From assembly GCF_014851765.1 (NCBI RefSeq), contig NZ_JACVAI010000007.1, forward strand, positions 124,001-188,000: a DNA stretch of 64,000 bases, read 5' to 3'. The stretch is from Pseudomonas sp. PDM04 (GTDB taxonomy: Bacteria; Pseudomonadota; Gammaproteobacteria; Pseudomonadales; Pseudomonadaceae). This document shows positions 25,897 to 33,934 of the stretch, piece by piece. Every line of letters begins with the position of its first letter. The first letter of the stretch is position 1. Both the position numbers and the translations under genes were made by a program. The notes beneath the pieces are model-generated. The model had not been told where the DNA came from. It worked only from the letters and a program-made list of their open reading frames with translations, and made no database searches.

Positions 25897-25928
25897 ACCG
25901 ATTTACGCTGTGTAGAATCGGTTTACGC
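25897..25928. repeat. Twin direct repeats ahead of hppD
   Basis: ACCGATTTACGC (25897-25908) and ATCGGTTTACGC (25917-25928) repeat at an exact 20-base period, two helical turns, about 200 bases before hppD. This is the geometry of an activator binding two sites on one DNA face. I could not match it exactly to the known TyrR/PhhR box (TGTAAA-N6-TTTACA). Confidence 0.45.
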
Positions 25929-26128
25929 ATACAATAATAATCGTCTTCTGGCAGCAGAAGCCTTGCCTGCCAGAGCCTTGGGTCGACCATGAACAGCTTC
26001 GGGTTTCAACTGATCTACGGTGACTTCCTCGCCCGCAGCGTGCGGGGCATCTCCTGTGCGCCACCGGCCGGCCTCAGCATTTCAGCAGCTAACGTTTGTT
26101 AATTGACCAGAATGATGAGGCGCCAACC

Positions 26129-27205
26129 ATGGCTGATTTATACGAAAACCCAATGGGCCTGATGGGCTTCGAGTTCATCGAATTCGCATCGCCAACGCCC
26201 AACACCCTGGAGCCGATCTTCGAGATCATGGGCTTCACCAAGGTCGCGACCCACCGTTCCAAGGACGTGCACCTGTATCGCCAGGGTGCGATCAACCTGA
26301 TCCTCAACAACGAACCCCACAGCGTCGCTTCGTACTTTGCCGCCGAGCACGGTCCTTCGGTGTGCGGCATGGCCTTCCGCGTCAAGGATTCGCAGAAAGC
26401 CTACAAGCGTGCACTGGAACTCGGCGCGCAACCGATCCACATCGAAACCGGCCCGATGGAGCTGCACCTGCCGGCGATCAAGGGCATCGGCGGCGCGCCG
26501 CTGTACCTGATCGACCGTTTCGGCGAGGGCAGTTCGATCTATGACATCGACTTCGTGTTCCTCGAAGGGGTCGATCGCAATCCGGTCGGCGCCGGCCTGA
26601 AAATCATCGACCACCTGACCCACAACGTGTATCGCGGTCGCATGGCGTACTGGGCGAACTTCTACGAGAAGCTGTTCAACTTCCGCGAAATCCGCTACTT
26701 CGACATCAAGGGCGAATACACCGGCCTGACCTCCAAGGCGATGACTGCACCGGACGGCATGATCCGCATTCCGTTGAATGAAGAGTCGTCCAAGGGCGCG
26801 GGGCAGATCGAAGAATTCCTGATGCAGTTCAATGGTGAAGGCATCCAGCACGTGGCGTTCCTCACCGACGACCTGATCAGCACCTGGGATCGCCTGAAGA
26901 ACATCGGCATGCGCTTCATGACCGCGCCGCCGGAGACCTATTACGAAATGCTCGAAGGCCGTCTGCCGAACCACGGCGAGCCGGTGGGCGAGTTGCAATC
27001 GCGGGGCATCCTGCTCGACGGTTCCTCCGAGGCGGGCGACAAGCGCCTGTTGTTGCAGATTTTCTCGGAAACCCTGATGGGGCCGGTGTTCTTCGAATTC
27101 ATCCAGCGCAAGGGTGACGATGGTTTCGGCGAAGGCAACTTCAAGGCGTTGTTCGAGTCGATCGAGCGGGATCAGGTCCGGCGTGGGGTGTTGAACGCGG
27201 AGTAA
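26129..27205 (+). CDS. hppD: 4-Hydroxyphenylpyruvate dioxygenase
   Basis: 358 residues, the size of the crystallised P. fluorescens enzyme. Fe(II) ligands are His162 (IDHLTHNV), His241 (GIQHVAF) and Glu323 (VFFEFIQR); the C-terminal helix GFGEGNFKALFESIE gates the active site. It converts 4-hydroxyphenylpyruvate to homogentisate in tyrosine catabolism and thereby feeds pyomelanin formation. The ATG at 26129 follows GATGAGGCG. No hmg genes are adjacent, so it is a stand-alone unit. Confidence 0.97.
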   Translation: MADLYENPMGLMGFEFIEFASPTPNTLEPIFEIMGFTKVATHRSKDVHLYRQGAINLILNNEPHSVASYFAAEHGPSVCGMAFRVKDSQKAYKRALELGAQPIHIETGPMELHLPAIKGIGGAPLYLIDRFGEGSSIYDIDFVFLEGVDRNPVGAGLKIIDHLTHNVYRGRMAYWANFYEKLFNFREIRYFDIKGEYTGLTSKAMTAPDGMIRIPLNEESSKGAGQIEEFLMQFNGEGIQHVAFLTDDLISTWDRLKNIGMRFMTAPPETYYEMLEGRLPNHGEPVGELQSRGILLDGSSEAGDKRLLLQIFSETLMGPVFFEFIQRKGDDGFGEGNFKALFESIERDQVRRGVLNAE

Positions 27206-27223
27206 CTGATACCACCGTAAAAT

Positions 27224-27313
27224 TGTGGGAGCGGGCTTGCTCGCGAAGGCGGTGTGTCAGTCGACGTCAATAGCGTCTGACACACCGCCTTCGCGAGCAA
27301 GCCCGCTCCCACA
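27224..27313. repeat. REPIN, GGGCTTGC subtype
   Basis: TGTGGGAGCGGGCTTGCTCGCG and its complement, with the centre also self-complementary (AAGGCGGTGTGTCAG ... CTGACACACCGCCTT). Almost a perfect 90-base hairpin between the convergent hppD and rarD genes. The arm sequence differs from the GAGCCTGC copies, so two REP subtypes coexist. Confidence 0.9.
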
Positions 27314-27329
27314 TTATTTGGGTGTGTGG

Positions 27330-28211
27330 TCAAGGACGACGCTGCCGCATCAAATGCTTGAACCCCTCGAACACCAGCACCAGCACCGCCATCCAGATCG
27401 GAATGTAGGTCAGCCATTCCCCGGGCTTGATGCTTTCTCCCAGCAACAGCGCGACGCCCAGCAACAACACCGGCTCCACGTAGCTCAACAAACCAAACAG
27501 ACTGAACGGCAGCAATCGACTGGCGATGATGTAGACCACCAGCGCCGAGGCGCTGATCAGGCCGAGCAGCGGAATCAGCCACGCCAGGGCAGGGTACTGA
27601 TCGAACACGCCGAACCCCTGTGCGCCGCCATGCACGAACGCATACGCGACCGGCAGCATCAAGGTCATGTCCAGCCAGAGTCCGCCGAGGTTGTCGGATT
27701 TCAGCCATTTACGCAGCACGAAGTACAGCGGATAGCCCACGACCACCACCAGCGTCGCCCAGGAAAATCCACCGACCTGGTACAGCTCGTTGACCACACC
27801 CAGGCTGGCGAAGAACACCGCGATTTTCTGCAGGTACGACAGGCGCTCGCCGTAGGCCAGGCGTCCGGTCACCACCATGGCCAGTGGCAACAGGAAATAA
27901 CCTAGGGACACATCGAGGCTGTAGCCGTTGAGCGGCGCCCACATGAACAGCCACAACTGCGCGCCCAGCAGGGCCGACGACAGCACCAGGGCGGCCATCA
28001 GCCTGGGCTGGGCGGCCACGCGCCGGACAATCTCCAGCGCGCGCTTCCATTCGCCGGACAGCACGATGAACAGAGTCATGCACGGCGCCGTCAGCAGCAT
28101 GCGCCAACCGAAAATCTCCACACCGTTCAGCGGGGTGAGCAGTGAGGTGTAGTAGTACATGACGGCAAACAGCACCGAGGCCGAAACCGATAGAGCGATA
28201 CCTTTAGACAA
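27330..28211 (-). CDS. rarD: RarD-type DMT permease
   Basis: 293 residues with about ten membrane helices. The start MSKGIALSVSASVLFAVMYYYTSLL resembles RarD (SVSASVLFG-MYYY), and the second half has YVEPVLLLGVALLLGE. RarD proteins belong to the drug/metabolite transporter superfamily; the E. coli member was named from chloramphenicol sensitivity and its substrate is unclear. Single gene. Confidence 0.85.
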   Translation of the reverse strand: MSKGIALSVSASVLFAVMYYYTSLLTPLNGVEIFGWRMLLTAPCMTLFIVLSGEWKRALEIVRRVAAQPRLMAALVLSSALLGAQLWLFMWAPLNGYSLDVSLGYFLLPLAMVVTGRLAYGERLSYLQKIAVFFASLGVVNELYQVGGFSWATLVVVVGYPLYFVLRKWLKSDNLGGLWLDMTLMLPVAYAFVHGGAQGFGVFDQYPALAWLIPLLGLISASALVVYIIASRLLPFSLFGLLSYVEPVLLLGVALLLGESIKPGEWLTYIPIWMAVLVLVFEGFKHLMRQRRP

Positions 28212-28442
28212 TCTGTCCTCGCGGATTTGAACGTTGAACGGGATGCGGAGGATACGTGGTTTTTGTTCTGAATATTGGCCGGATGATCAAGATTTACTAC
28301 AGCGGCCCGTTCCCGCCTCCGCGCTCCAACAGAGCGTAGCCAACTGGCAGACGCCTGCCCTGAACAAGAGTTGCAGGCGCGCACCGGAATCCATGCTGAC
28401 AAATGCTGCGCGCCCATGGGTATGTGGATACGACAGTCATAC

Positions 28443-28476
28443 CTGCGGGAGCGACGGGCCCGACATGCTCGCGATA
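28443..28476. repeat. Degenerate REP remnant
   Basis: CTGCGGGAGCGACGGGCCCGACATGCTCGCGA keeps the outer parts of a REP arm (CGGGAGCG and GCTCGCGA), with the middle rearranged. It lies in the 270-base gap between rarD and the aldo/keto reductase; I see nothing else in that gap. Confidence 0.45.
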
Positions 28477-28480
28477 CCGC

Positions 28481-29494
28481 TCACACCGTGCGCGGCTTGC
28501 GCCCCGACACAAAGTGCCCCACATCATTGAACCCCGGCGTCGATGCGTGCCCCGGCGTCACCAGCGAATCGATGAACGCTTCATCCTCAGCCGTGATCTT
28601 CACCGCTTGCGCCTTGGTGTAGGCGTCCCATTGTTCTTCGGTGCGCGGTCCGACAATGGCGGAGGCGACGGCGCTGTTGTTCAGCACCCAGGCAATCGCG
28701 AACTCGACGATGCCCACGCCACGCTCCTGGGTGTATTGCTGGATCTGTTGGGCGATGCGCAGCGATTCCACGCGCCACTCGACTTCCATGATGCGCTTGT
28801 CGGCGCGGCCGGCACGGCTGTTGGCATCGGGCTTGGCATCCGGGGCGTACTTGCCGCTGAGCACGCCGCGGGCCAGCGGGCTGAAGGGCACCACGCCCAG
28901 GCCGTAATTCTGCGCGGCGGTGATCTGTTCCGGTTCGGCCTGGCGGTTGACGATGTTGTACAGCGGCTGGCTGACGATGGGGCGGTCGACACCCAGTCGA
29001 TCGGCCACCCGGATCACTTCGGCGATTCGCCAGCCGCGGTAGTTCGACAAGCCCCAGTAACGAACCTTGCCTTGGCGGATCAGGTCGCCGATGGCCGACA
29101 CCGTGACCTCCAGCGGCGTGTTGTGGTCCTCGCGGTGCAGGTAGTAGATGTCGAGGTAATCCGTGTCCAGGCGCGTCAGGCTGGCGTCGATGCCGTTGAA
29201 CAGGTGCTTGCGGCTCAGGCCCGTTCGATTCGGCACGCCGTCGACCGGTCCGAAACCGACCTTGGTCGCGAGGACCCATTCATGGCGGTTGCCGGCAATC
29301 GCCTCGCCGACGATTTCCTCGGAACGACCACCGCTGTAGACGTCCGCGGTGTCGATGAAGTTGATGCCCTGATCCCAGGCCTTGTCGATGATTCGCAGGG
29401 AATCCTCGGTGCTGGTCTGTTCGCCGAACATCATGGTGCCCAGGGTCAGGGTGGACACTTGCAGGCCGGAATGACCCAAGGTGCGGTAGCTCAT
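28481..29494 (-). CDS. Aldo/keto reductase
   Basis: 337 residues forming a TIM barrel with the catalytic tetrad Asp48, Tyr53, Lys78 and His120 (FIDTADVY, LATKVG, YYLHRED). NADPH-binding features at the C-terminal side (AIVGPRTEEQW) are present. It resembles the YajO/Tas/potassium-channel-beta-like branch; the substrate is an unknown aldehyde or ketone. The ATG at 29494 was chosen where the conserved MSYRTLGHSGL begins. Confidence 0.9.
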   Translation of the reverse strand: MSYRTLGHSGLQVSTLTLGTMMFGEQTSTEDSLRIIDKAWDQGINFIDTADVYSGGRSEEIVGEAIAGNRHEWVLATKVGFGPVDGVPNRTGLSRKHLFNGIDASLTRLDTDYLDIYYLHREDHNTPLEVTVSAIGDLIRQGKVRYWGLSNYRGWRIAEVIRVADRLGVDRPIVSQPLYNIVNRQAEPEQITAAQNYGLGVVPFSPLARGVLSGKYAPDAKPDANSRAGRADKRIMEVEWRVESLRIAQQIQQYTQERGVGIVEFAIAWVLNNSAVASAIVGPRTEEQWDAYTKAQAVKITAEDEAFIDSLVTPGHASTPGFNDVGHFVSGRKPRTV

Positions 29495-29582
29495 GATGAA
29501 GTCCTTTTGCGAGGTGGAAGGCTCATCAGATACTAGAACAATCGCGTGGATCAGATGGAAATACCGCCAGTGCGCGGCACAA

Positions 29583-29606
29583 TGTGGGAGCGGGTCCGCT
29601 CCCACA
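29583..29606. repeat. Collapsed REP hairpin
   Basis: TGTGGGAGCGG-GT-CCGCTCCCACA: the outer arms of a REPIN joined with only two bases between, so the interior has been deleted. It lies 16 bases after the MFS gene stop and can serve as a terminator hairpin. Confidence 0.75.
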
Positions 29607-29621
29607 GGGCATGGCGGTTGG

Positions 29622-30932
29622 TCAGACGCGCAACGTGCGCGTCATGCGCAGTGCCAGCAGACTTCCGCAGACGATCACGCCCGCCAGCAGGTACAGCGCG
29701 GCATCGGTCGAACCGGTGCTGTCCTTGACCCAGCCGACCAGGTACGGGCTGAGGAAACCGGCCATCTGGCCCATGGAGTTGATCAAAGCCAGGCCCCCGG
29801 CCGCCGCGCCGGCACTGAGCAGGGCGGTCGGCACCGGCCAGAACATCGGCAGGCCGGTGAGGGCGCCCATGGTGGCGATGGTCAGGCCGAGAATCGCAAT
29901 GGCGGGTGTGGTGGCAAAGTTCACGGCGATCAGCAGGCCCGCGGCACCCATCAACATCGGCACCACCAGGTGCCAGCGACGTTCCTTGCGCAAGTCCGCC
30001 GAGCGGCCGACGATCAGCATGAATACCGCCGCCAGCAGGTACGGAATGGCGCTCAACCAGCCGATCACCAGGTTATCGCTGAAACCGAGGTTCTTGATGA
30101 TCGAGGGCAGCCAGAAGTTGATCGCGTAGACGCCGCTCTGGATGCAGAAATAGATCAGACCGAATGCCCAGATGGCCGGGTTGCGGAACACGGCCAGCAG
30201 CGAGTCGGTGGTGGTTTTCGGTTGGTTGGCCAGGTCTTCGGCGTGGTCCGCCTCCAGCACCGAGCGCTCGAATGGCGTGAGCCATTTGGCGTTGGCGTAG
30301 CTGTCGCTGAGCAGGAAGTAGGCGAGGGCGCCCAGGATCACGGTCGGAATGCCTTGCAGCAGGAACATCCACTGCCAGCCGGCCAAACCGCCCTGGCCGG
30401 CGGCGAAGTGGTTGAGAATCCAGCCGGAAAACGGGCTGCCGAGCAGGCCGGAGACCGGGATCGCCGACATGAACAGCGCCATGATGCGTCCACGGCGGAA
30501 GGTCGGAAACCATTGCGAGAGGTAGAGCACCACGCCGGGAAAGAATCCGGCTTCGGCCGCGCCGGTGAACAGGCGCAAGGTGTAGAACTCGGTGGGGGTG
30601 GTGACGAACAGCAGGCAGGTGGACAGCGTGCCCCAGGTGATCATCATCAGCGCGATCCAGCGCCGCGGGCCGAATCGGGTCAATGCCAGGTTGCTGGGCA
30701 CGCCGCACAGCACGTAGCCGATAAAAAAGATCCCGGCCCCGAGGCCGTACACGGTTTCGCTGAATTTCAGCGCATCGAGCATCTGCAGCTTGGCGAATCC
30801 AACGTTCACCCGGTCGAGGTAGTTGAACAGGTAGCAGATGAAAATGAAGGGGATCAAACGCAGGGTGATGCGTTTGTAGACGGCATTTTTTTCGTCAACG
30901 ACTGCCTGGGTAGCGGCGGCGCTCTGTGACAT
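29622..30932 (-). CDS. MFS transporter, anion:cation symporter family (sugar-acid type)
   Basis: 436 residues, 12 membrane helices. FNYLDRVNVGFAKL after helix 1 and GPRRWIALMMITWG in loop 2-3 mark the ACS family (phthalate, glucarate, galactonate carriers). The ATG at 30932 was chosen for the GAGATCCCGCC upstream and the normal N-terminus. Divergent from a CdaR-like regulator with a glycerate kinase behind it, which suggests uptake of glycerate, a sugar diacid or a related acid. Confidence 0.88.
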   Translation of the reverse strand: MSQSAAATQAVVDEKNAVYKRITLRLIPFIFICYLFNYLDRVNVGFAKLQMLDALKFSETVYGLGAGIFFIGYVLCGVPSNLALTRFGPRRWIALMMITWGTLSTCLLFVTTPTEFYTLRLFTGAAEAGFFPGVVLYLSQWFPTFRRGRIMALFMSAIPVSGLLGSPFSGWILNHFAAGQGGLAGWQWMFLLQGIPTVILGALAYFLLSDSYANAKWLTPFERSVLEADHAEDLANQPKTTTDSLLAVFRNPAIWAFGLIYFCIQSGVYAINFWLPSIIKNLGFSDNLVIGWLSAIPYLLAAVFMLIVGRSADLRKERRWHLVVPMLMGAAGLLIAVNFATTPAIAILGLTIATMGALTGLPMFWPVPTALLSAGAAAGGLALINSMGQMAGFLSPYLVGWVKDSTGSTDAALYLLAGVIVCGSLLALRMTRTLRV

Positions 30933-31102
30933 GGCGGGATCTCTCTTTTTATGATTTTTTGCGAGGCAACGGGTAACGTTGATCGCCATGAGAGTCTCGG
31001 CCACGGCGAGGGTGCTGTCTTTGTGCCTGAGCACAGCGATTGCCGCCCGGCCCTGTGCGGCTGAACAACTGCCCATTCATCACGCTTGCAAGGATTCCAC
31101 CC

Positions 31103-32212
31103 ATGTTCGAACTCGATCACGACCTGGCCCAGGACATCGTCGACCGGGCAATGGCAATCCTGCCGTACAACGTCAATGTCATGGACAGCCAGGGCTTGAT
31201 CCTCGGCAGCGGCGAGCCGGAGCGGGTCAATACCCGGCACGAAGGCGCGCAATTGGTGCTGGCCAACGGACGGGTGGTGGAAATCGATGCGCAAACCGCC
31301 ATTCATCTCAAGGGCGTGCAGCCGGGGATCAACCTGCCGCTGTGGCTCGACCAGCGCTTGATCGGCGTGCTGGGCATCTCCGGCGAGCCCGAGCAATTGC
31401 GCACTTATGCCGAACTGGTGCGCATGACCGCAGAGATGCTGGTGGGCCAACGCAATCAGCAGGCCGAACAGCAATGGCGGCGCCAGCGCTGTGACGATCT
31501 GCTGGCCTTGCTGCTGAGCGAGGCGGGGGAATCGCCGCGGCTGATCGATGAAGCGCAGCAACTGGGGCTCAAGCCACAGCTGACAAGGGTGCCGTACCTG
31601 TTCGAGCTGGGCCTGGAGCACGGTCCGGGGCAGACGGTCGAGGCCCTGAGCGCCTGGCTGACGTCCCGCTACCCGGACAGCTGGAGCGTCAGTTCGGCGA
31701 AGTCGTCGTTGCTGTGGTGTCGGGCAGCGAGCCAGTCCATCGAGAACGACCGCCTGCTGGAAAAACTCGACAAGCTCGGTTGGAACATTGTGCGCGTGGC
31801 CGTGGGCGGGCAGGCCGAGGGCGTATCCGGCTTGCGCCGCTGTTATCGCAGGGTCGGCGACTTGCTGGCCTACGGCCGCGACGTGCTGCCCCATGAGCGA
31901 CTGTTGACCCTGGCCCGCTATCGCCTGCCGGTGATGCTCTGGCGTCATCGTGGCGATGATGCGCTGGACGAACTGCTCAAACCGCTGCGCGACATCATCG
32001 CCAAGGACGGCAACGGCCAACTGCTGGCGACTCTGCGCAGCTGGTGCGACCACGACGGGCAGAGCCAGGCCTGCGCCGATGCACTGGGCATCCACCGCAA
32101 CAGTCTGCGCTATCGGATGGAGCGGATTGCCGAGATCAGCGGGGTGGATCCGTTGCGACTCGACGGGATGCTGGCGTTGTACCTGGGCATCCAGTTGTTG
32201 CCGCAGACCTGA
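31103..32212 (+). CDS. cdaR: CdaR-like sugar-diacid-responsive activator
   Basis: 369 residues. The N-terminal sugar-diacid recognition domain (1-140: MFELDHDLAQDIVDRAMAIL, NVMDSQGLILGSG) precedes a central linker and a C-terminal PucR-type helix-turn-helix (ACADALGIHRNSLRYRMERI). E. coli CdaR activates garPLRK and gud genes in response to glucarate, galactarate or glycerate. Flanked by the MFS transporter (divergent) and garK (136 bases downstream), so it probably controls both. Confidence 0.9.
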   Translation: MFELDHDLAQDIVDRAMAILPYNVNVMDSQGLILGSGEPERVNTRHEGAQLVLANGRVVEIDAQTAIHLKGVQPGINLPLWLDQRLIGVLGISGEPEQLRTYAELVRMTAEMLVGQRNQQAEQQWRRQRCDDLLALLLSEAGESPRLIDEAQQLGLKPQLTRVPYLFELGLEHGPGQTVEALSAWLTSRYPDSWSVSSAKSSLLWCRAASQSIENDRLLEKLDKLGWNIVRVAVGGQAEGVSGLRRCYRRVGDLLAYGRDVLPHERLLTLARYRLPVMLWRHRGDDALDELLKPLRDIIAKDGNGQLLATLRSWCDHDGQSQACADALGIHRNSLRYRMERIAEISGVDPLRLDGMLALYLGIQLLPQT

Positions 32213-32256
32213 AGTCTTCAAAGCCTTTGTGGGAGGGACAACGCCATTGTGGAAAT

Positions 32257-32305
32257 GAACAATAAACGCCATCGCCCCTTGTGCAACGGCCCGGCGTTAT
32301 TGTTC
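32257..32305. promoter_or_regulatory. Inverted repeat between cdaR and garK
   Basis: GAACAATAAACGCC and GGCGTTATTGTTC form a 13-bp stem with one bulge around a 22-base loop. It lies 43 bases before the garK ATG. It could be a regulator dyad or a weak attenuator; no T-run follows. Confidence 0.4.
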
Positions 32306-32348
32306 AAGGCTGCTGGCAGCATGAAAGCCTTGGAACAGGAGAATTCGC

Positions 32349-33488
32349 ATGAAGATTGTCATCGCCCCCGATTCGTTCAAGGACAGCCTGAGTGCCCAGG
32401 GCGTGGCCGACGCCATCGCGCTCGGCCTGACGGGTGTCTGGCCCGATGCGCAATTGGTCAAATGCCCGATGGCTGACGGCGGCGAAGGCACGGTCGAATC
32501 GATTCTCGCTGCCTGCGAAGGCCAGTTGCGCCGCACCAGCGTGCGCGGGCCGCTGGGCACCCCGGTCGACGCGGCGTGGGGCTGGTTGCCCCAGAGCCTC
32601 ACCGCGATCATCGAGATGGCCGAGGCCAGTGGCTTGCAATTGGTCGCGCCCGGTCAACGTGACGCCTGTGTCAGCAGCACCTACGGCACGGGTGAGTTGA
32701 TTCGCGCTGCATTGGATGCCGGGGCGCAGCGGGTGATCCTGGCGATTGGCGGCAGCGCCACCAACGATGGCGGCGCGGGGGCAATGCAGGCACTGGGCGT
32801 GAAGTTGCTGGACGCCAGGGAGCAAACCCTGGCACCGGGCGGACTGGCGCTGGCGCAACTGGCCCGCATCGACCTGAGCGAGCTGGACCCGCGCCTGGTC
32901 CGGGTGCGTTTCGACATCGCCGCTGACGTCAACAACCCGCTGTGCGGCCCGCATGGGGCTTCGGTGATTTTTGGCCCGCAGAAGGGTGCGTCTGCGGCCC
33001 AGGTCGAACAACTGGACCGCGCGCTTGGGCATTTTGCCGATCAATGCGCGCAGGTCCTCAAATCCGATGTCCGCGACGAGCCGGGCAGCGGCGCGGCGGG
33101 CGGCCTTGGGTTTGCGGCCAAGGCGTTTCTCGGCGCGCAGTTCAAGGCCGGGGTCGAAGTGGTCGCGGAACTGGTGGGGCTCTCCGAGGCGGTGAAGGGC
33201 GCTGACCTGGTGATCACTGGGGAAGGCCGCTTCGATGCGCAGACGCTGCGCGGTAAAACCCCGTTCGGCGTGGCGCGCATTGCCCGGCAACACGGTGTGC
33301 CGGTGATCGTGATCGCCGGCACCCTGGGCGAGGGTTACCAGGCGTTGTACGAGCATGGCATCGATGCCGCGTTTGCGTTGACCAGCGGGCCGATGACGCT
33401 GGAACAGGCGTGCAGTGAAGCGCCGCGATTGCTGGCAGAACGGGCGAGTGATATTGCCCGGGTCTGGCGGATCGCCGCGCGCGCCTGA
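32349..33488 (+). CDS. garK: Glycerate kinase (GarK/GlxK family)
   Basis: 379 residues. MKIVIAPDSFKDSLSA at the start, CPMADGGEGT, IGGSATNDGGAGAMQALG and GSGAAGGLGFAA are the class signatures. It phosphorylates D-glycerate to 2-phosphoglycerate, the last step of glucarate, galactarate and glyoxylate catabolism before lower glycolysis. CAGGAGAATTCGC precedes the ATG. Together with the CdaR-like activator and MFS carrier it forms a small acid-utilisation locus; dehydratase and aldolase genes are not here. Confidence 0.94.
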   Translation: MKIVIAPDSFKDSLSAQGVADAIALGLTGVWPDAQLVKCPMADGGEGTVESILAACEGQLRRTSVRGPLGTPVDAAWGWLPQSLTAIIEMAEASGLQLVAPGQRDACVSSTYGTGELIRAALDAGAQRVILAIGGSATNDGGAGAMQALGVKLLDAREQTLAPGGLALAQLARIDLSELDPRLVRVRFDIAADVNNPLCGPHGASVIFGPQKGASAAQVEQLDRALGHFADQCAQVLKSDVRDEPGSGAAGGLGFAAKAFLGAQFKAGVEVVAELVGLSEAVKGADLVITGEGRFDAQTLRGKTPFGVARIARQHGVPVIVIAGTLGEGYQALYEHGIDAAFALTSGPMTLEQACSEAPRLLAERASDIARVWRIAARA

Positions 33489-33505
33489 ATGAATGCCTGT
33501 ATCGC

Positions 33506-33595
33506 TGTGGGAGCGAGCCTGCTCGCGATGGGGCCAGCACAGCCAACATCCCGGTTGCCTGACTCACCGCCATCGCGAGCAGGCTCGCTCCCACA
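33506..33595. repeat. REPIN
   Basis: TGTGGGAGCGAGCCTGCTCG at the left and its complement at the right, 90 bases in all. The interior GATGGGGCCAGCACAGCC is repeated in the REP at 33638, so the two are related by duplication. Confidence 0.9.
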
Positions 33596-33637
33596 GTGAT
33601 TTGGGGTGTTCACAGTATTTGCAAACGCCGCCAAACC

Positions 33638-33690
33638 TGTGGGAGCGGGCTTGCCCGCGATGGGGCCAGCACAGCCAACATCACCCTGCG
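33638..33690. repeat. Partial tandem copy of the preceding REPIN
   Basis: TGTGGGAGCGGGCTTGCCCG followed by GATGGGGCCAGCACAGCC and AACATC as in the REPIN just upstream. The right arm has decayed. The gap 33489-33934 has no gene; it holds these repeats and the palindromes listed next. Confidence 0.7.
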
Positions 33691-33753
33691 CCTGACCAAC
33701 CGCCGTCCCGAGCAAACATGCTCTTGCAGGTGCACACCCCGAGCTAGACACCT

Positions 33754-33779
33754 CGAGTGTTTCATCGGTGAAACACTCG
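33754..33779. promoter_or_regulatory. Perfect palindrome upstream of the chemoreceptor gene
   Basis: CGAGTGTTTCA-TCGG-TGAAACACTCG, 11-bp perfect arms and a 4-base centre, 156 bases before the MCP start. No T-run follows in either direction on a scale that would make a standard terminator. The TGTTTCA-N4-TGAAACA core looks like the site of a dimeric regulator, but I cannot name it. Confidence 0.5.
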
Positions 33780-33826
33780 TAAGCCCATGAAAAATATTTC
33801 ATAAATTCTCGCAAAAAACCTCAACT

Positions 33827-33851
33827 CCCGCCGATACAGGTATCAGGCGGG
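33827..33851 (+). promoter_or_regulatory. Putative FliA (sigma-28) -10 element within a hairpin
   Basis: GCCGATAC at 33830-33837 matches the FliA -10 consensus GCCGATAA, common ahead of chemotaxis genes; the -35 (TAAA-like) match at N15 is poor. The same bases form a hairpin: CCCGCC-GATAC-AG-GTATC-A-GGCGGG. Confidence 0.45.
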
Positions 33852-33934
33852 CAGACACTTGTGCGCCAAACAAAATCGCCCAACTACGCTCACGGCAAGG
33901 ATGCTCGAAGCCTCAATCACCCGAGTATCGTCCT

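Noticed and set aside
30974..31076. N-terminal extension of the MFS protein into the region upstream of 30932
   Set aside because: The frame is open there, but the extra residues match no MFS N-terminus, and the ATG at 30932 has an upstream GAGATC and the expected family start.
33827..33860. Sigma-54 promoter (GG-N10-GC) before the chemoreceptor
   Set aside because: GGCAGACACTTGTGC looks similar but the GG to GC spacing is wrong by one base.
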